Source: Streptomyces olivaceus
GTDB lineage: Bacteria; Actinomycetota; Actinomycetes; Streptomycetales; Streptomycetaceae
Direction: 5' to 3'
Assembly (NCBI RefSeq): GCF_000721235.1
Contig: NZ_JOFH01000009.1
Location: 132,234-196,233, forward strand
Length of the DNA: 64,000 nucleotides
Position 1 is the stretch's first letter. Each line of letters begins with the position of its first letter. The notes below the pieces were generated by a model that made no database searches, was not told where the DNA came from, and saw nothing but the letters and a program-made list of their open reading frames with translations. The position numbers were made by a program, and so were the translations under genes. Below are positions 8,246-16,877 of the stretch, piece by piece.

Positions 8246-9135
8246 TACGCGGCTCCCTCCGTGGTGTGGCGGGCGCCGCGGTACGACTCCCAGGTCCAGG
8301 TGAGCGTCCGGCGGGCCATGACGCCGACCGCGTGGCGCCGGTAGTCCGCGGTGCCCCGGACGTCGTCGATCGGGTTGCAGGCGGCGGCGCACAGGTCGGC
8401 GAACTGCTTGGCGGCCGAGGGGGTGACGACCCTCCCGTTGTCCCAGAAGCCGCCTTCCTCGAGGGCCGCGTTCAGGAACTCCTCGGCGGCCGTCGCCCGG
8501 ATCGGGGTGGGCGCGGCCGAGCCGATGCCGGTGCGGACCGTGCGGGTGCCGGGGTGCAGGGCGAGGCCGAAGGCGCACACGGCGATGACCATGGCGTTGC
8601 GGGTGCCGACCTTGGAGAACTGCTGCGGTCCCTCCGCCCTGCGGACGTGCACGGCGCGGATCAGCTCGTCGGGTTCCAGCGCGTTGCGCTTCACGCCCGT
8701 GTAGAACGCGTCGATCGGGATGCGGCGCGTGCCGCGCACCGACTCGGCCTCGACCTCGGCGCCGGCGGCGAGCAGCGCGGGGTGCGCGTCGCCGGCCGGG
8801 GAGGCGGTGCCGAGGTTGCCGCCGACGCCGCCGCGGTTGCGGATCTGCGGGGAGGCGACCGTGTGCGAGGCGAGGGCGAGCCCCGGCAGCTCGGCGCGCA
8901 GGTGCTCCATGATCCGGGAGTACGGCACGGAGGCGCCGAGCCGGACCGAGTCCGCGCCGACCTCCCACTCGGTGAGGTCGGCGATGCGGCCCAGGTCCAT
9001 CAGGTACTCGGGCCGGCGGTGGTCGAAGTTGATCTCGACCATCACGTCGGTGCCGCCCGCGATCGGCACAGCGGTGGGGTGCTCGGCCTTGGCGGCGAGC
9101 GCCTCCTCCCAGCTGGCGGGGCGAAGGAAGTCCAT
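8245..9135 (-). CDS. Xanthine dehydrogenase, FAD-binding subunit
   Basis: The 296-residue protein opens MDFLRPASWEEALAAKAEH and has the FAD-binding motif AVPIAGGTDVMVEI. The second conserved block is IRNRGGVGGNLGTASPAGD, followed by a CO-dehydrogenase flavoprotein C-terminal domain (GPQQFSKVGTRNAMVIAV). It receives electrons from the 2Fe-2S subunit and reduces NAD or oxygen. It is the first gene of the three-subunit xanthine dehydrogenase operon and diverges from the PucR-family regulator across a 286-bp intergenic region. Confidence 0.94.
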   Translation of the reverse strand: MDFLRPASWEEALAAKAEHPTAVPIAGGTDVMVEINFDHRRPEYLMDLGRIADLTEWEVGADSVRLGASVPYSRIMEHLRAELPGLALASHTVASPQIRNRGGVGGNLGTASPAGDAHPALLAAGAEVEAESVRGTRRIPIDAFYTGVKRNALEPDELIRAVHVRRAEGPQQFSKVGTRNAMVIAVCAFGLALHPGTRTVRTGIGSAAPTPIRATAAEEFLNAALEEGGFWDNGRVVTPSAAKQFADLCAAACNPIDDVRGTADYRRHAVGVMARRTLTWTWESYRGARHTTEGAA

Positions 9136-9421
9136 GACCGGCTCTCTTCTTCGGCTACTTGGGGGCGTACAGATTGAGCCAATCCGTGTGCGGCGGGCCC
9201 GGCTCGTTCATGTGGTGTTCACGGGGAGTGGGCTCAGTACACCGTCCTGTGCTCCACCGGGGTCAGTCGCAGAAACCATGAAGGAGTTGGCTGGCCAGGG
9301 AGGTCATCTTGTAGATTCATATGAAAGGAGGTCCTCAGTAACCTCTTCGTTTTCCTCCGGAAACGCGCGCCACAGCCGCGTGACCTGGAACACTGCGAGA
9401 CAGAGAACGGCGGCGACGAGA
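9136..9421. promoter_or_regulatory. Divergent control region between xanthine dehydrogenase operon and PucR-type regulator
   Basis: This region is notably richer in A and T than its surroundings. It contains the perfect palindrome TTCATATGAA at 9316-9325, then an isolated Shine-Dalgarno-like AAAGGAGGT at 9324-9332, whose GAGGT pairs with ACCTC at 9341-9345. A regulator of this family would be expected to act here on both transcripts. The palindrome is visible; the binding is inferred. Confidence 0.5.
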
Positions 9422-11125
9422 ATGCGGCTGCGCGCACTGCTGGAAACCGATGCGCTGGGCCTTCAGCTGCTCGGCGGCGAGGACGAGCTGGACCGCACGG
9501 TCCGCGGCGTGATGACCACCGACCTGCGGGACCCCAGCCGCTACCTCTCGGGCGGCGAGCTGGTGCTGACGGGCCTGGCCTGGCGCCGGGACGCGGCGGA
9601 CTCGGACCCTTTCGTGCGCCTCCTCGTGCAGGCCGGTGTGACGGCCCTGGCCGCCGGTGAGGCGGAGCTGGGGAGCGTGCCGGAGGACCTGGTGGTGGCG
9701 TGCCTGCGCCACCGGCTGCCGCTGTTCGCGGTGCACGAGTCGGTGGCCTTCGCGACCATCACGGAGCACGTCGTGCGCCAGGTGTCCGGCGAACGTGCCG
9801 GTGACCTCGCGGCCGTGGTGGACCGGCACCGCCGGATGATGACCTCGGGACCGGCGGGCGGCGGTCCCGACGTGGTCCTGGACCTGCTCGGTTCCGACCT
9901 GGACCTGCGGGCCTGGGTGCTCTCCCCGACCGGGCGGCCGGTGGCGGGGCCGAACGACGCGGGCCCCGCGCTCAGCGCCGAGGTGTGCGCCGAGCTGGCG
10001 GCCGAGCACCTCGCGGCGACCCGCGCGGGCCGGCGGGCCCCGCACCGGGTGACCGCGGGCCCGACGGCGTACAGCCTCTTCCCGGTCCGCGGCCGGGGGC
10101 TGCCCCCGGCGGTGGCCCCGGGGGCGCGTACCCCGCAGGGCACCGGTGGGGACGTGCGCGAGACGGTGCTGTCCGACTGGGTCCTCGTGGTGGAGGCCGA
10201 CGCCGGGGACTGGGCCGAGGAGCGCCTCGACCTGCTGTACGGCGTCACGCAGCTGATCGCGGTCGAGCGCGACCGGCGGGACGCGGCGCGCTCGGTGCGG
10301 CGGCGGCTCGCGCAGGAGGTGCTGGAACTGGTGCAGACGGGCGCCGCGCCCGCCGAGATCGCGGCCCGGCTGCGGGTGGCGGCGCCGGTGCTGCTGCCGG
10401 GCCTCGGCGCGGCCCCGCACTGGCAGGTCGTGGTGGCCCGGGTCGAGTGGGCGGACGGCGGCGGGGAGACCGGCCGAGTCGCGCAGTCCCTGCTGGAGGA
10501 GATCCTCGTCGATCCGCGGGCCACGGGCCCCGAGCAGTCCGACCGCATCGCCGTCGCGCACACCGGCGACGAGGCGGTCGCCCTCGTACCGCTGCCCGCG
10601 GTCTCCAGCGAGCACGACGGCTCCGAGACCGGCGTCCTCGCGGAGGCGCTCCTGGAGTCCGTGCGCGAGCCGCTGTCGGCGGGGCTCGGCGACGGCGGGC
10701 GCGTCACCCTCGGCGTCAGCGCGGCCGTGCACTCGGCGGAGGGGCTGCGCGGGGCGCTGGAGGAGGCCCGGCACGCGCGCCGGGTCGCCGCGGCGCGCCC
10801 CGGCCGGGTCTGCGCGGCCGGCCACCAGGAGCTGGCCTCGCACGTGCTCCTGCTGCCCTTCGTCCCCGACGACGTCCGCCGCGCCTTCACCGCCCGGCTG
10901 CTCGACCCGCTGCGGGACTACGACCGGCGCCACCGGGCCGAGCTGGTCCCGACGCTGGAGGCGTTCCTCGCCAGCGACGGCTCCTGGACCCGGTGCGCGA
11001 ACCGGCTGCACCTGCACGTCAACACGTTGCGCTACCGCGTCGGGCGGATCGAGCAGCTGACCGGGCGCGACCTGTCGCGGCTGGAGGACAAGCTCGACTT
11101 CTTCCTGGCACTGCGGATGAGCTGA
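9422..11125 (+). CDS. PucR-family transcriptional regulator of purine catabolism
   Basis: The 567-residue product starts MRLRALLETDALGLQLLGGE. It has the N-terminal PucR ligand-sensing domain (LDRTVRGVMTTDLRDPSRYL, GGELVLTGLAW), a middle GGDEF-like region, and the C-terminal PucR helix-turn-helix. That helix-turn-helix shows the family signature SWTRCANRLHLHVNTLRYRV followed by GRIEQLTGRDLSRLEDKLD. Such regulators control purine utilisation and similar nitrogen pathways. Divergence from the xanthine dehydrogenase operon makes that operon the obvious target. An in-frame GTG at 9380 is an alternative start; no strong ribosome-binding site decides between them. Confidence 0.9.
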   Translation: MRLRALLETDALGLQLLGGEDELDRTVRGVMTTDLRDPSRYLSGGELVLTGLAWRRDAADSDPFVRLLVQAGVTALAAGEAELGSVPEDLVVACLRHRLPLFAVHESVAFATITEHVVRQVSGERAGDLAAVVDRHRRMMTSGPAGGGPDVVLDLLGSDLDLRAWVLSPTGRPVAGPNDAGPALSAEVCAELAAEHLAATRAGRRAPHRVTAGPTAYSLFPVRGRGLPPAVAPGARTPQGTGGDVRETVLSDWVLVVEADAGDWAEERLDLLYGVTQLIAVERDRRDAARSVRRRLAQEVLELVQTGAAPAEIAARLRVAAPVLLPGLGAAPHWQVVVARVEWADGGGETGRVAQSLLEEILVDPRATGPEQSDRIAVAHTGDEAVALVPLPAVSSEHDGSETGVLAEALLESVREPLSAGLGDGGRVTLGVSAAVHSAEGLRGALEEARHARRVAAARPGRVCAAGHQELASHVLLLPFVPDDVRRAFTARLLDPLRDYDRRHRAELVPTLEAFLASDGSWTRCANRLHLHVNTLRYRVGRIEQLTGRDLSRLEDKLDFFLALRMS

Positions 11126-11279
11126 GAGGCGAAACGGGCCGGAGTGATCCCAAACCTCGGCGGCCCGAAGTCCACGACTTTGTGAAAAGTTTCACCCATC
11201 CTCTTGGCCGGGCCGCCGGATCCGTGCTGAGATGCGGCCACCACTCAAGAGCTCAATGGTGTGCCAAGGGGAGGGTGAC

Positions 11280-12068
11280 GTGGCGCATTCCGCCATGGCT
11301 GGTTCTGGTTGGGGGACGACCGAGGGTGACGATCCGCTCCAGACCGCGGTGTGGCGGCTGCGCTCGCGCGCCTGCTGGGCCGACGCGGCGGCGCTGCTGG
11401 AGCCGGTCACCGCGGACACCGCGTTGCAGCGGACGGCGCTGCTGGTGGAGCGGTGCCTCTACACCGAGCAGGGCTGGGCCGAGGCCGAGGACGCGCTGCG
11501 CACCTCCGAGGCGCTGGCCCACACCGACGAGGAGCGCGGGGCCGCCGCCTGTGAACGGGGGCAACTCGCGTACGCGGCCACGGTGCACGGGGTGCGCGAC
11601 CGGTCCGACGAGGCGCGGTCCGCGCTGGGCCGGGCGGCGGCGCTGATCGCGCCGGGGGCGAAGGGGCGGGCGCTGCTGGACTTCCGGCGCGGGCTCCTCG
11701 CGGAGAACCTCACCGGGTCGCCGCAGGCCGCCCGGGCGGCGTACCGGCGCGCGCACGCCGGCGCGACGGCCCACGCCGAGCCGCTGCTGCTCTCCTTCAC
11801 CTGGCGGCATCTTGCCGAACTGGCCCTGCGGGAGGGGGAGTTGCCCGAGGCCCGGCACGGCTTCGCCGAGTCGCTGCGGATCCGCGAGGAGCTGGGGTAC
11901 CTCGTCGGCACGGCACCCGCGCTGGCCTCGCTGGCCGACGCGGAGAGCGAACCGGAGGCGTCCCGGCTGCGCGAGGAGGCGCGCCGGCTGTTCCGGCTGC
12001 TGGGCGGAGTACCGACGTGGCTGGCCCGGCAACTGGCCCCGCCCGCGCCGGGGGCGGCCACGGCGTGA
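11280..12068 (+). CDS. Helical-repeat (TPR-like) protein of unknown function
   Basis: The 262-residue product starts at a GTG preceded by AAGGGGAGGG. It is almost wholly alpha-helical, with pairs of short amphipathic helices resembling tetratricopeptide repeats (for example LLLSFTWRHLAELALREGEL followed by ARHGFAESLRIREELGYLV). It shows no catalytic motif, signal peptide or membrane segment. TPR-type proteins act as scaffolds, and no partner can be named. Its neighbours, PucR upstream and a convergent membrane protein downstream, give no clear functional link. Confidence 0.7.
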   Translation: MAHSAMAGSGWGTTEGDDPLQTAVWRLRSRACWADAAALLEPVTADTALQRTALLVERCLYTEQGWAEAEDALRTSEALAHTDEERGAAACERGQLAYAATVHGVRDRSDEARSALGRAAALIAPGAKGRALLDFRRGLLAENLTGSPQAARAAYRRAHAGATAHAEPLLLSFTWRHLAELALREGELPEARHGFAESLRIREELGYLVGTAPALASLADAESEPEASRLREEARRLFRLLGGVPTWLARQLAPPAPGAATA

Positions 12069-12117
12069 CGGGCCAGGGGTGTGAGCGGCCCCGCCGCCGC
12101 GGGGTGCGCTGCGGCCG

Positions 12118-12780
12118 TCACGGGGACCTGCTCCAGCGCGGGGCCGTCGCCGCCCAGGCCTCGTCCCACCCGGCGAGGTTGCGCCGGTGGAGCACCAGGC
12201 CGGTGGCGGCGTGGGCCGCGAGGCCCGCGAGGACGACGCCGAGAAAGGCGAGGACGGCCCAGCCCATCGTGCGGCTGCGGATCTCCTCCGCGGCCAGCGG
12301 CGGCCCGGTGACCGCACCGTCCGCGTCGACCCAGACCAGGACGGTGGTGTCCGCGGACAGCCCCGGCTCGACCTCGGTCTTCCCGGTCCGGGGCGTTCCG
12401 TCGGGGCCGGTGAAGCGGACCGTGACCGGGTAGCGGACCTTCTTCGACTCGTCGGACCCCGGCCCGGGATGGCGCGGGGCGTCGTGGACGAGAACGGCGG
12501 GACGCTGGTCGCGGGTCCGCCTCTCGTGCTCGGCGGTGTCGCGGTAGTGGCGGTAGGCGCCGTCGCCGACCGCGAACATCGCGACCGGGGCGGCCACCAG
12601 GACGGCGAGGACGAGGCCGAGCGCGATCCAGGCGCGCAACCGGTCGCTGCGCCGCCGCAGCGGGTTGCGCCGCCACCTCCAGAACGGGAGGTACGGGTCC
12701 CGCCCCGGGGTGGGTTCGGGGTCGGGCTCCGGTTCGGGTACGGCGGGCGGTGGCTGAGCCGGGGGAATCTCACCGGCCAC
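12118..12780 (-). CDS. Rv1733c-like two-span membrane protein
   Basis: A 220-residue protein starting at a GTG with GAGGAGG seven bases upstream. A Pro/Glu-rich cytoplasmic N-terminus precedes two transmembrane helices (WIALGLVLAVLVAAPVAMFA; MGWAVLAFLGVVLAGLAAHA). These flank an extracytoplasmic region of about 100 residues containing VRYPVTVRFTGPDGTPRTGK. This layout matches the Rv1733c family of actinobacterial membrane proteins, whose function is unknown. It is convergent with the helical-repeat gene. Confidence 0.8.
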   Translation of the reverse strand: MAGEIPPAQPPPAVPEPEPDPEPTPGRDPYLPFWRWRRNPLRRRSDRLRAWIALGLVLAVLVAAPVAMFAVGDGAYRHYRDTAEHERRTRDQRPAVLVHDAPRHPGPGSDESKKVRYPVTVRFTGPDGTPRTGKTEVEPGLSADTTVLVWVDADGAVTGPPLAAEEIRSRTMGWAVLAFLGVVLAGLAAHAATGLVLHRRNLAGWDEAWAATAPRWSRSP

Positions 12781-12961
12781 GGTGCGCCTCCTCAGGGGGT
12801 CGGAACAGCCGTCGGCGCCCCTTCGACGGCGGGGCGGCGCGACGCGCGGGCGGGCGGGACGGCGCGGGCCGGGATGTCACGGGTACGGCCGGCGCCGGGG
12901 GCGGGGCGTCGCGGGTCGGGACGTCGGAACGTCCGGAAGTCGGGACGGCGGGACGGCGCGG

Positions 12962-12995
12962 GTACGGCCGGCGCCGGGGCGGGCGCCGGCCGTAC
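12962..12995. terminator. Strong stem-loop terminator downstream of the actin-like gene
   Basis: GTACGGCCGGCGCC (12962-12975) and its exact reverse complement (12982-12995) flank a six-base loop, giving a perfect 14-bp GC-rich stem. It lies 49 bases past the stop of the minus-strand actin-like gene. A second copy of the GGGTACGGCCGGCGCCGGGG segment sits at 12881-12900. No T-run follows, which is usual for Streptomyces terminators. Confidence 0.7.
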
Positions 12996-13043
12996 GTGCG
13001 AGCCCCGGGCACCGGTCGGTGGCGGGGCCGGGGCCGGGCCGGG

Positions 13044-13862
13044 TCAGTGCGCGGTGTCGTCCGGCGGGTCCGTGCCCGTGGGGTGGGAGTGGACGCTCTC
13101 CAGGAGCTTGGCGGCACCGCGTACGGCGGCCGTGTGCGGGGCCGGCACGGCGCGTACCGGCGCGTGCAGCCGGTCGGCGAGGCGGCAGGTCAGCTCGGGA
13201 CGCAGGGCGCCGCCGCCCGCGAGCAGCGGACCGCGGCCCAGCGCGTCGACCGCGAGGGACGTGCGGTCCTGCCGCAGCATCGAGGTCGTCATGTCGGCCA
13301 GCGCCTCGCCGATCCGCGCGGGCGGCGTCGCGGCATCGAGGTCGCCCGTGCCCAGCGCGGTGCGCCGGGCGTCGAAGACGGCGCCGTCCACCAGCAGCAC
13401 CACCTCCGTGAGATGGGCGCCGATGTCCATCACGAGCAACGGCCGCGCCATGTCGGCGCCCGACCCGAGCGCCACGGCGCGGGCGCTCGGCACGGTCAGC
13501 ACACTGCTGGGCCGCAGCACCTCCACCGCCGTGCGCGCCTCGTTGCGATAGGCGAACCCGTCCAGCACCGGCGCGGTCACCACGACCACCGGCCGGGCGA
13601 AGCGCGGGAGGCGGTGGCCGAGCAGCCGGTCGAGCATCCGCGCCGTGCCCTGGGTGTCGACGATGGAGCCGCGCTGGATGGGGTAGACGGCGCCCGCACC
13701 GGGGAACGTCACCGTCGGCACGTCGAGGATCATGCCCCGCCCGGCGACCCAGGCGCGGGTACGGGCGCTGCCCATGTCGAGGGCGACGCCGCCGTACCGC
13801 CGGTGCAGCGGCCAGGGCCGGCGTCCGGTGAGAGCGGCACGGGGCCGGCGGACCGCGGTCAT
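13044..13862 (-). CDS. Short MreB/actin-like ATPase
   Basis: The start chosen (MTAVRRPRAALTG) overlaps the upstream DksA-like stop as ATGA, giving 272 residues. Actin-fold landmarks are visible: phosphate 1 (VALDMGSARTRAWV), phosphate 2 (LLVMDIGAHLTEVVLL) and the adenosine loop (GPLLAGGGALRPEL). MreB proteins are usually about 345 residues, so roughly 70 residues of the subdomains that build filament contacts are absent. It may be a regulatory or non-polymerising actin homologue (inference). Its operon with two DksA/TraR-like zinc-finger genes is unusual and may reflect a shared role. Confidence 0.82.
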   Translation of the reverse strand: MTAVRRPRAALTGRRPWPLHRRYGGVALDMGSARTRAWVAGRGMILDVPTVTFPGAGAVYPIQRGSIVDTQGTARMLDRLLGHRLPRFARPVVVVTAPVLDGFAYRNEARTAVEVLRPSSVLTVPSARAVALGSGADMARPLLVMDIGAHLTEVVLLVDGAVFDARRTALGTGDLDAATPPARIGEALADMTTSMLRQDRTSLAVDALGRGPLLAGGGALRPELTCRLADRLHAPVRAVPAPHTAAVRGAAKLLESVHSHPTGTDPPDDTAH

Positions 13863-14317
13863 CGTTCCGCCTCCTGTTCCCGCACCCGCACGTGCACCTG
13901 CTGGCACCGCGCGCAGTAGCGGGCCTGCGGCACGATCAGCAGGCGCTCGCGGCCGACGGGGCGCCGGCACAGGTGGCAACGGCCGTAGCGGCCCTCGGCC
14001 ATGCGTCCCAGCGCCGCCTCCACGTCGGCGAGGACCATGCGCGCGGAGGCCGCGAGCCCGGCTCCCGCCTCGCTCCCGGCGTCGGTGCCGGGCGGGGGCA
14101 CCGCGAGCCGCCGCAGTTGCTCCTCGCAGAACAGCCGCTGCTCCTGAAGGTTCTCCCGGAGGGCCACGAGGTCCTCGGGGGACAGAGGTGCCAGAGGTGC
14201 GAGGGGTGCCAGGGGGTGCGGAGAGGGCAGAGGCGGACGGGGCGACACGGGCGACGGGCCCGTGTCGTGGTCGGGAGCACGGTGGTGGGCGCGGTCGCCG
14301 ATGGTCTGGTGGTTCAC
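13859..14317 (-). CDS. DksA/TraR-type C4 zinc-finger protein (152 aa)
   Basis: A Ser/Pro-rich N-terminal tail is followed by a coiled-coil-like helix pair (LVALRENLQEQRLFCEEQLR) and a C-terminal C4 finger, C-x2-C-x17-C-x2-C, within CHLCRRPVGRER and ARYCARCQ. DksA-like proteins enter the RNA polymerase secondary channel and modulate initiation, often with ppGpp. GTG codons at 14320 and 14317 are both possible starts; the second has better spacing from GAGGGG. The stop overlaps the actin-like gene start by four bases, so the two are translationally coupled. Confidence 0.85.
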   Translation of the reverse strand: MNHQTIGDRAHHRAPDHDTGPSPVSPRPPLPSPHPLAPLAPLAPLSPEDLVALRENLQEQRLFCEEQLRRLAVPPPGTDAGSEAGAGLAASARMVLADVEAALGRMAEGRYGRCHLCRRPVGRERLLIVPQARYCARCQQVHVRVREQEAER

Positions 14318-14373
14318 CACTTCACCCCTCGGGGCAGGGCGGGAGACGGAGACGGGACGGAGGATGCGAAGGG

Positions 14374-14700
14374 TCAGGTGGCGGCCCGGCGCTGGCAGGC
14401 GACGCAGTACCGCGTGTAGGGAAGGATCTCCAGGCGCTCCCCCGGCACGGGCTTGCCGCACCCCGTGCAGTTGCCGTAGGTGCCGGCGTCCACCCGGGCG
14501 AAGGCCTCGTCGATCTCCTTGAGCACCCGCGCGATGGCGGCCTGCTGAGCGGACATCAGCTGGTCGTCCACCTGGCCGCTCTCACCGAGGGCCTGGAGCT
14601 GGGTCATCCGGGTACTGCGGGCGTGTTCGAGGCGCTGACGCGCCTCGTGAGCGGTCAGCCGCTCCGGACGGGGTTCGGTACGGGAAGCGTCGAGCGACAC
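14374..14700 (-). CDS. DksA/TraR-type C4 zinc-finger protein (108 aa)
   Basis: The GTG start follows AAAGGGA at eight bases. The protein has a helical N-terminal half (LTAHEARQRLEHARSTRMTQ, then DDQLMSAQQAAIARVLKEID) and a C4 finger of the same C-x2-C-x17-C-x2-C spacing (CTGCGKPVPGER, TRYCVACQ). The YGNCTGCGK segment is highly typical of DksA/TraR and CarD-adjacent actinobacterial proteins. It lies 56 bases upstream of the 152-residue paralogue on the same strand, probably in the same operon. A role in RNA polymerase modulation is inferred from the family. Confidence 0.88.
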   Translation of the reverse strand: MSLDASRTEPRPERLTAHEARQRLEHARSTRMTQLQALGESGQVDDQLMSAQQAAIARVLKEIDEAFARVDAGTYGNCTGCGKPVPGERLEILPYTRYCVACQRRAAT

Positions 14701-15039
14701 GGTGAGTCCCTTTCTCGGCAGGGCCGTGGGTACGGCGGAGGCCGGGCCGAATCGGACCCGGTCGTCGTCAACCATGGACGGGCCGGAAGGGGAAACCCAT
14801 CGGGCGCAGGACCCATTTGCCCGGGGACACGGGATCCACTCGGCGTCCCGCGGACGCGGCCATATGGGTGCCCCGTGACGGGGAAATGGGGGTCGGAACC
14901 CATCGACTCCGCGGGGTCGGGCGGGTCACGCTGGTCGCTTGCTCGGTCGCTACCTGGGCCGCAGCTCCCACCGAGGGTGCGCGATGACCGACAGTAGAGG
15001 CGTACCAGTCGACACGTCGCTGAAGGAGGCGTACCCCCG

Positions 15040-15999
15040 GTGTCCCTGTTCTGGCGGATCTTCGGGCTCAACGCGGTGGTGCTGGGCTTCGCCACGGCGC
15101 TGCTGCTGTGGGCCCCGGTGACCGTCTCCGTACCGATCCTGCTGACCGAGGCCGTCGTCCTGGTGGTCGGCATGAGCGTCATGCTGGTGGCCAACGGCGC
15201 GCTGCTGCGCTGGGGTCTGGCGCCGCTGGAGCGGCTCACCAGGGTGATGACCACGGTCGACCTGCTGCGCCCCGGCCAGCGGCTGCCGGTGGCCGGTTCC
15301 GGCGGCGGCGAGGTGCCCGAGCTGATCCGCACGTTCAACGCCATGCTGGAGCGCCTGGAGCACGAGCGGGCCACCAGCACCGCGCGGGTGCTGACCGCCC
15401 AGGAGGCGGAGCGGCGCCGTATCGCGCAGGAGCTGCACGACGAGGTCGGGCAGAGCATGACGGCGATCCTGCTGGTCCTGGGGCGGGCGGCGGACGACGC
15501 CGAGCAGCCGCTGCGCGACGAACTCCACCAGGCGCAGGAGATCACCCGGGAGAGCCTGGACGAGGTCCGCCGCCTGGTCCGCCGGCTGCGGCCCGGGGTG
15601 CTGGACGACCTCGGTCTGATCAGCGCGCTGTCCTCCCTCACCCACGACTTCGCCACCCACACGGGCCTGCGGGTGGTACGCCGTTTCGACCCCGACCTGC
15701 CCGCCCTGGACCCGGAGACCGAACTGGTCCTCTACCGGGTGGCGCAGGAGGGCCTGACCAACACCGCCCGCCACGCGGACGCCGCGCGGGTGGAGGTGAG
15801 CCTGGCCCCGGCGGGCGGAGCGGTGACCCTCACCATCGCCGACGACGGCCGCGGCATCGAGGCGGCCTGCGAGGGCGCCGGCATCCGCGGCATGCGGGAG
15901 CGCGTCCTGCTCATCGGCGCCGCCCTCGACATCACCTCGGCGCCCGGCGCCGGCACCCGCATCCGCCTCACCGCACCCGTCCCCAGGAAGCAGCACTGA
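15040..15999 (+). CDS. NarL-system sensor histidine kinase (HAMP, HisKA_3)
   Basis: The 319-residue protein starts at a GTG with AAGGAGG upstream. Two N-terminal membrane helices enclose almost no external loop, so sensing is probably in or at the membrane. A HAMP linker (APLERLTRVMTTVDLLRPGQ) leads to the HisKA_3 dimerisation helix with the phospho-His in RRRIAQELHDEVGQSMTA. The ATPase follows, with the N box in EGLTNTARHADA, DDGRGIE, and GIRGMRERV. Its partner regulator starts two bases after its stop. Confidence 0.93.
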   Translation: MSLFWRIFGLNAVVLGFATALLLWAPVTVSVPILLTEAVVLVVGMSVMLVANGALLRWGLAPLERLTRVMTTVDLLRPGQRLPVAGSGGGEVPELIRTFNAMLERLEHERATSTARVLTAQEAERRRIAQELHDEVGQSMTAILLVLGRAADDAEQPLRDELHQAQEITRESLDEVRRLVRRLRPGVLDDLGLISALSSLTHDFATHTGLRVVRRFDPDLPALDPETELVLYRVAQEGLTNTARHADAARVEVSLAPAGGAVTLTIADDGRGIEAACEGAGIRGMRERVLLIGAALDITSAPGAGTRIRLTAPVPRKQH

Positions 16000-16001
16000 C
16001 C

Positions 16002-16763
16002 ATGTCCGAGCCGACCTCGCCCGAACCCTCCGCCGCGTCCGACGCGTTCGCCTCCGCCGCGTCCGACGTGTCCGTCTCCGCCGCGCCCGGCCCGTCCGCC
16101 GCCGCGACCGCCCCGTCGAGGATCCGTATCCTGCTCGCCGACGACCACGCGCTGGTACGCCGCGGTGTGCGCCTCATCCTCGACCGGGAGCCGGACCTGG
16201 AGGTGGTCGCCGAGGCCGGGGACGGTGCGGAGGCCATCGACATGGCGCGGGCGCACGAGGCCGATCTCGCGGTCCTGGACATCGCGATGCCCCGGCTCAC
16301 CGGCCTCCAGGCGGCCCGCGAGCTGGCCGCGCTGAAGCCGGGGCTGCGCATCCTGATGCTGACGATGCACGACAACGAGCAGTACCTCTTCCAGGCGCTG
16401 AAGTCGGGGGCCTGCGGATACGTGCTGAAGTCCGTCGCCGACCGCGACCTGGTCGCCGCCTGCCGGGCCGCGATGCGCGACGAGCCCTTCCTGTACCCGG
16501 GCGCGGTGACCGCGCTGATCCGCAACTACCTGGACCGGGTCCGGCACGGCGAGGAGAACGCCGACCACATCCTCACCCCGCGCGAGGAGGAGGTCCTCAA
16601 GCTCGTCGCCGAGGGGCACTCCTCGAAGGAGATCGCCGAGATCCTCTTCATCAGCATCAAGACCGTCCAGCGGCACCGGGCGAACCTCCTGCACAAGCTC
16701 GGCCTGCGCGACCGTCTGGACCTGACCCGGTACGCCATCCGCGCCGGGCTCATCGAACCCTGA
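16002..16763 (+). CDS. NarL/LuxR-type response regulator
   Basis: The 253-residue protein has about 38 residues of low-complexity Ala/Ser/Pro sequence (repeated SAASD-type units) before a receiver domain beginning RIRILLADDHALVRRGVRLI. The phospho-acceptor Asp lies in DLAVLDIAMPRL. A LuxR helix-turn-helix ends the protein (LTPREEEVLKLVAEGHSSKE, then KTVQRHRANLLHKLG). It forms a two-component pair with the kinase two bases upstream. The N-terminal extension is uncommon for the family and might be trimmed if translation starts later, though no better start is visible. Confidence 0.92.
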   Translation: MSEPTSPEPSAASDAFASAASDVSVSAAPGPSAAATAPSRIRILLADDHALVRRGVRLILDREPDLEVVAEAGDGAEAIDMARAHEADLAVLDIAMPRLTGLQAARELAALKPGLRILMLTMHDNEQYLFQALKSGACGYVLKSVADRDLVAACRAAMRDEPFLYPGAVTALIRNYLDRVRHGEENADHILTPREEEVLKLVAEGHSSKEIAEILFISIKTVQRHRANLLHKLGLRDRLDLTRYAIRAGLIEP

Positions 16764-16782
16764 CGGTCCGCCCCACGAACCG

Positions 16783-16823
16783 CCCGGGGCTTCGGCCGCC
16801 CACTCCCCGGCCGGAGCCCCGGG
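16783..16823 (+). terminator. Stem-loop terminator after the two-component pair
   Basis: CCCGGGGCTTCGGCC (16783-16797) pairs with GGCCGGAGCCCCGGG (16809-16823) over 15 positions with a single G-U pair and an 11-base loop. It starts 20 bases past the response-regulator stop and separates that operon from the secreted-protein/SecDF genes. Confidence 0.65.
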
Positions 16824-16877
16824 CTCCGCCCCGCACCACCTCGCCAGGAAACTTAGAACCAAGAAGGGGGACGGTGC

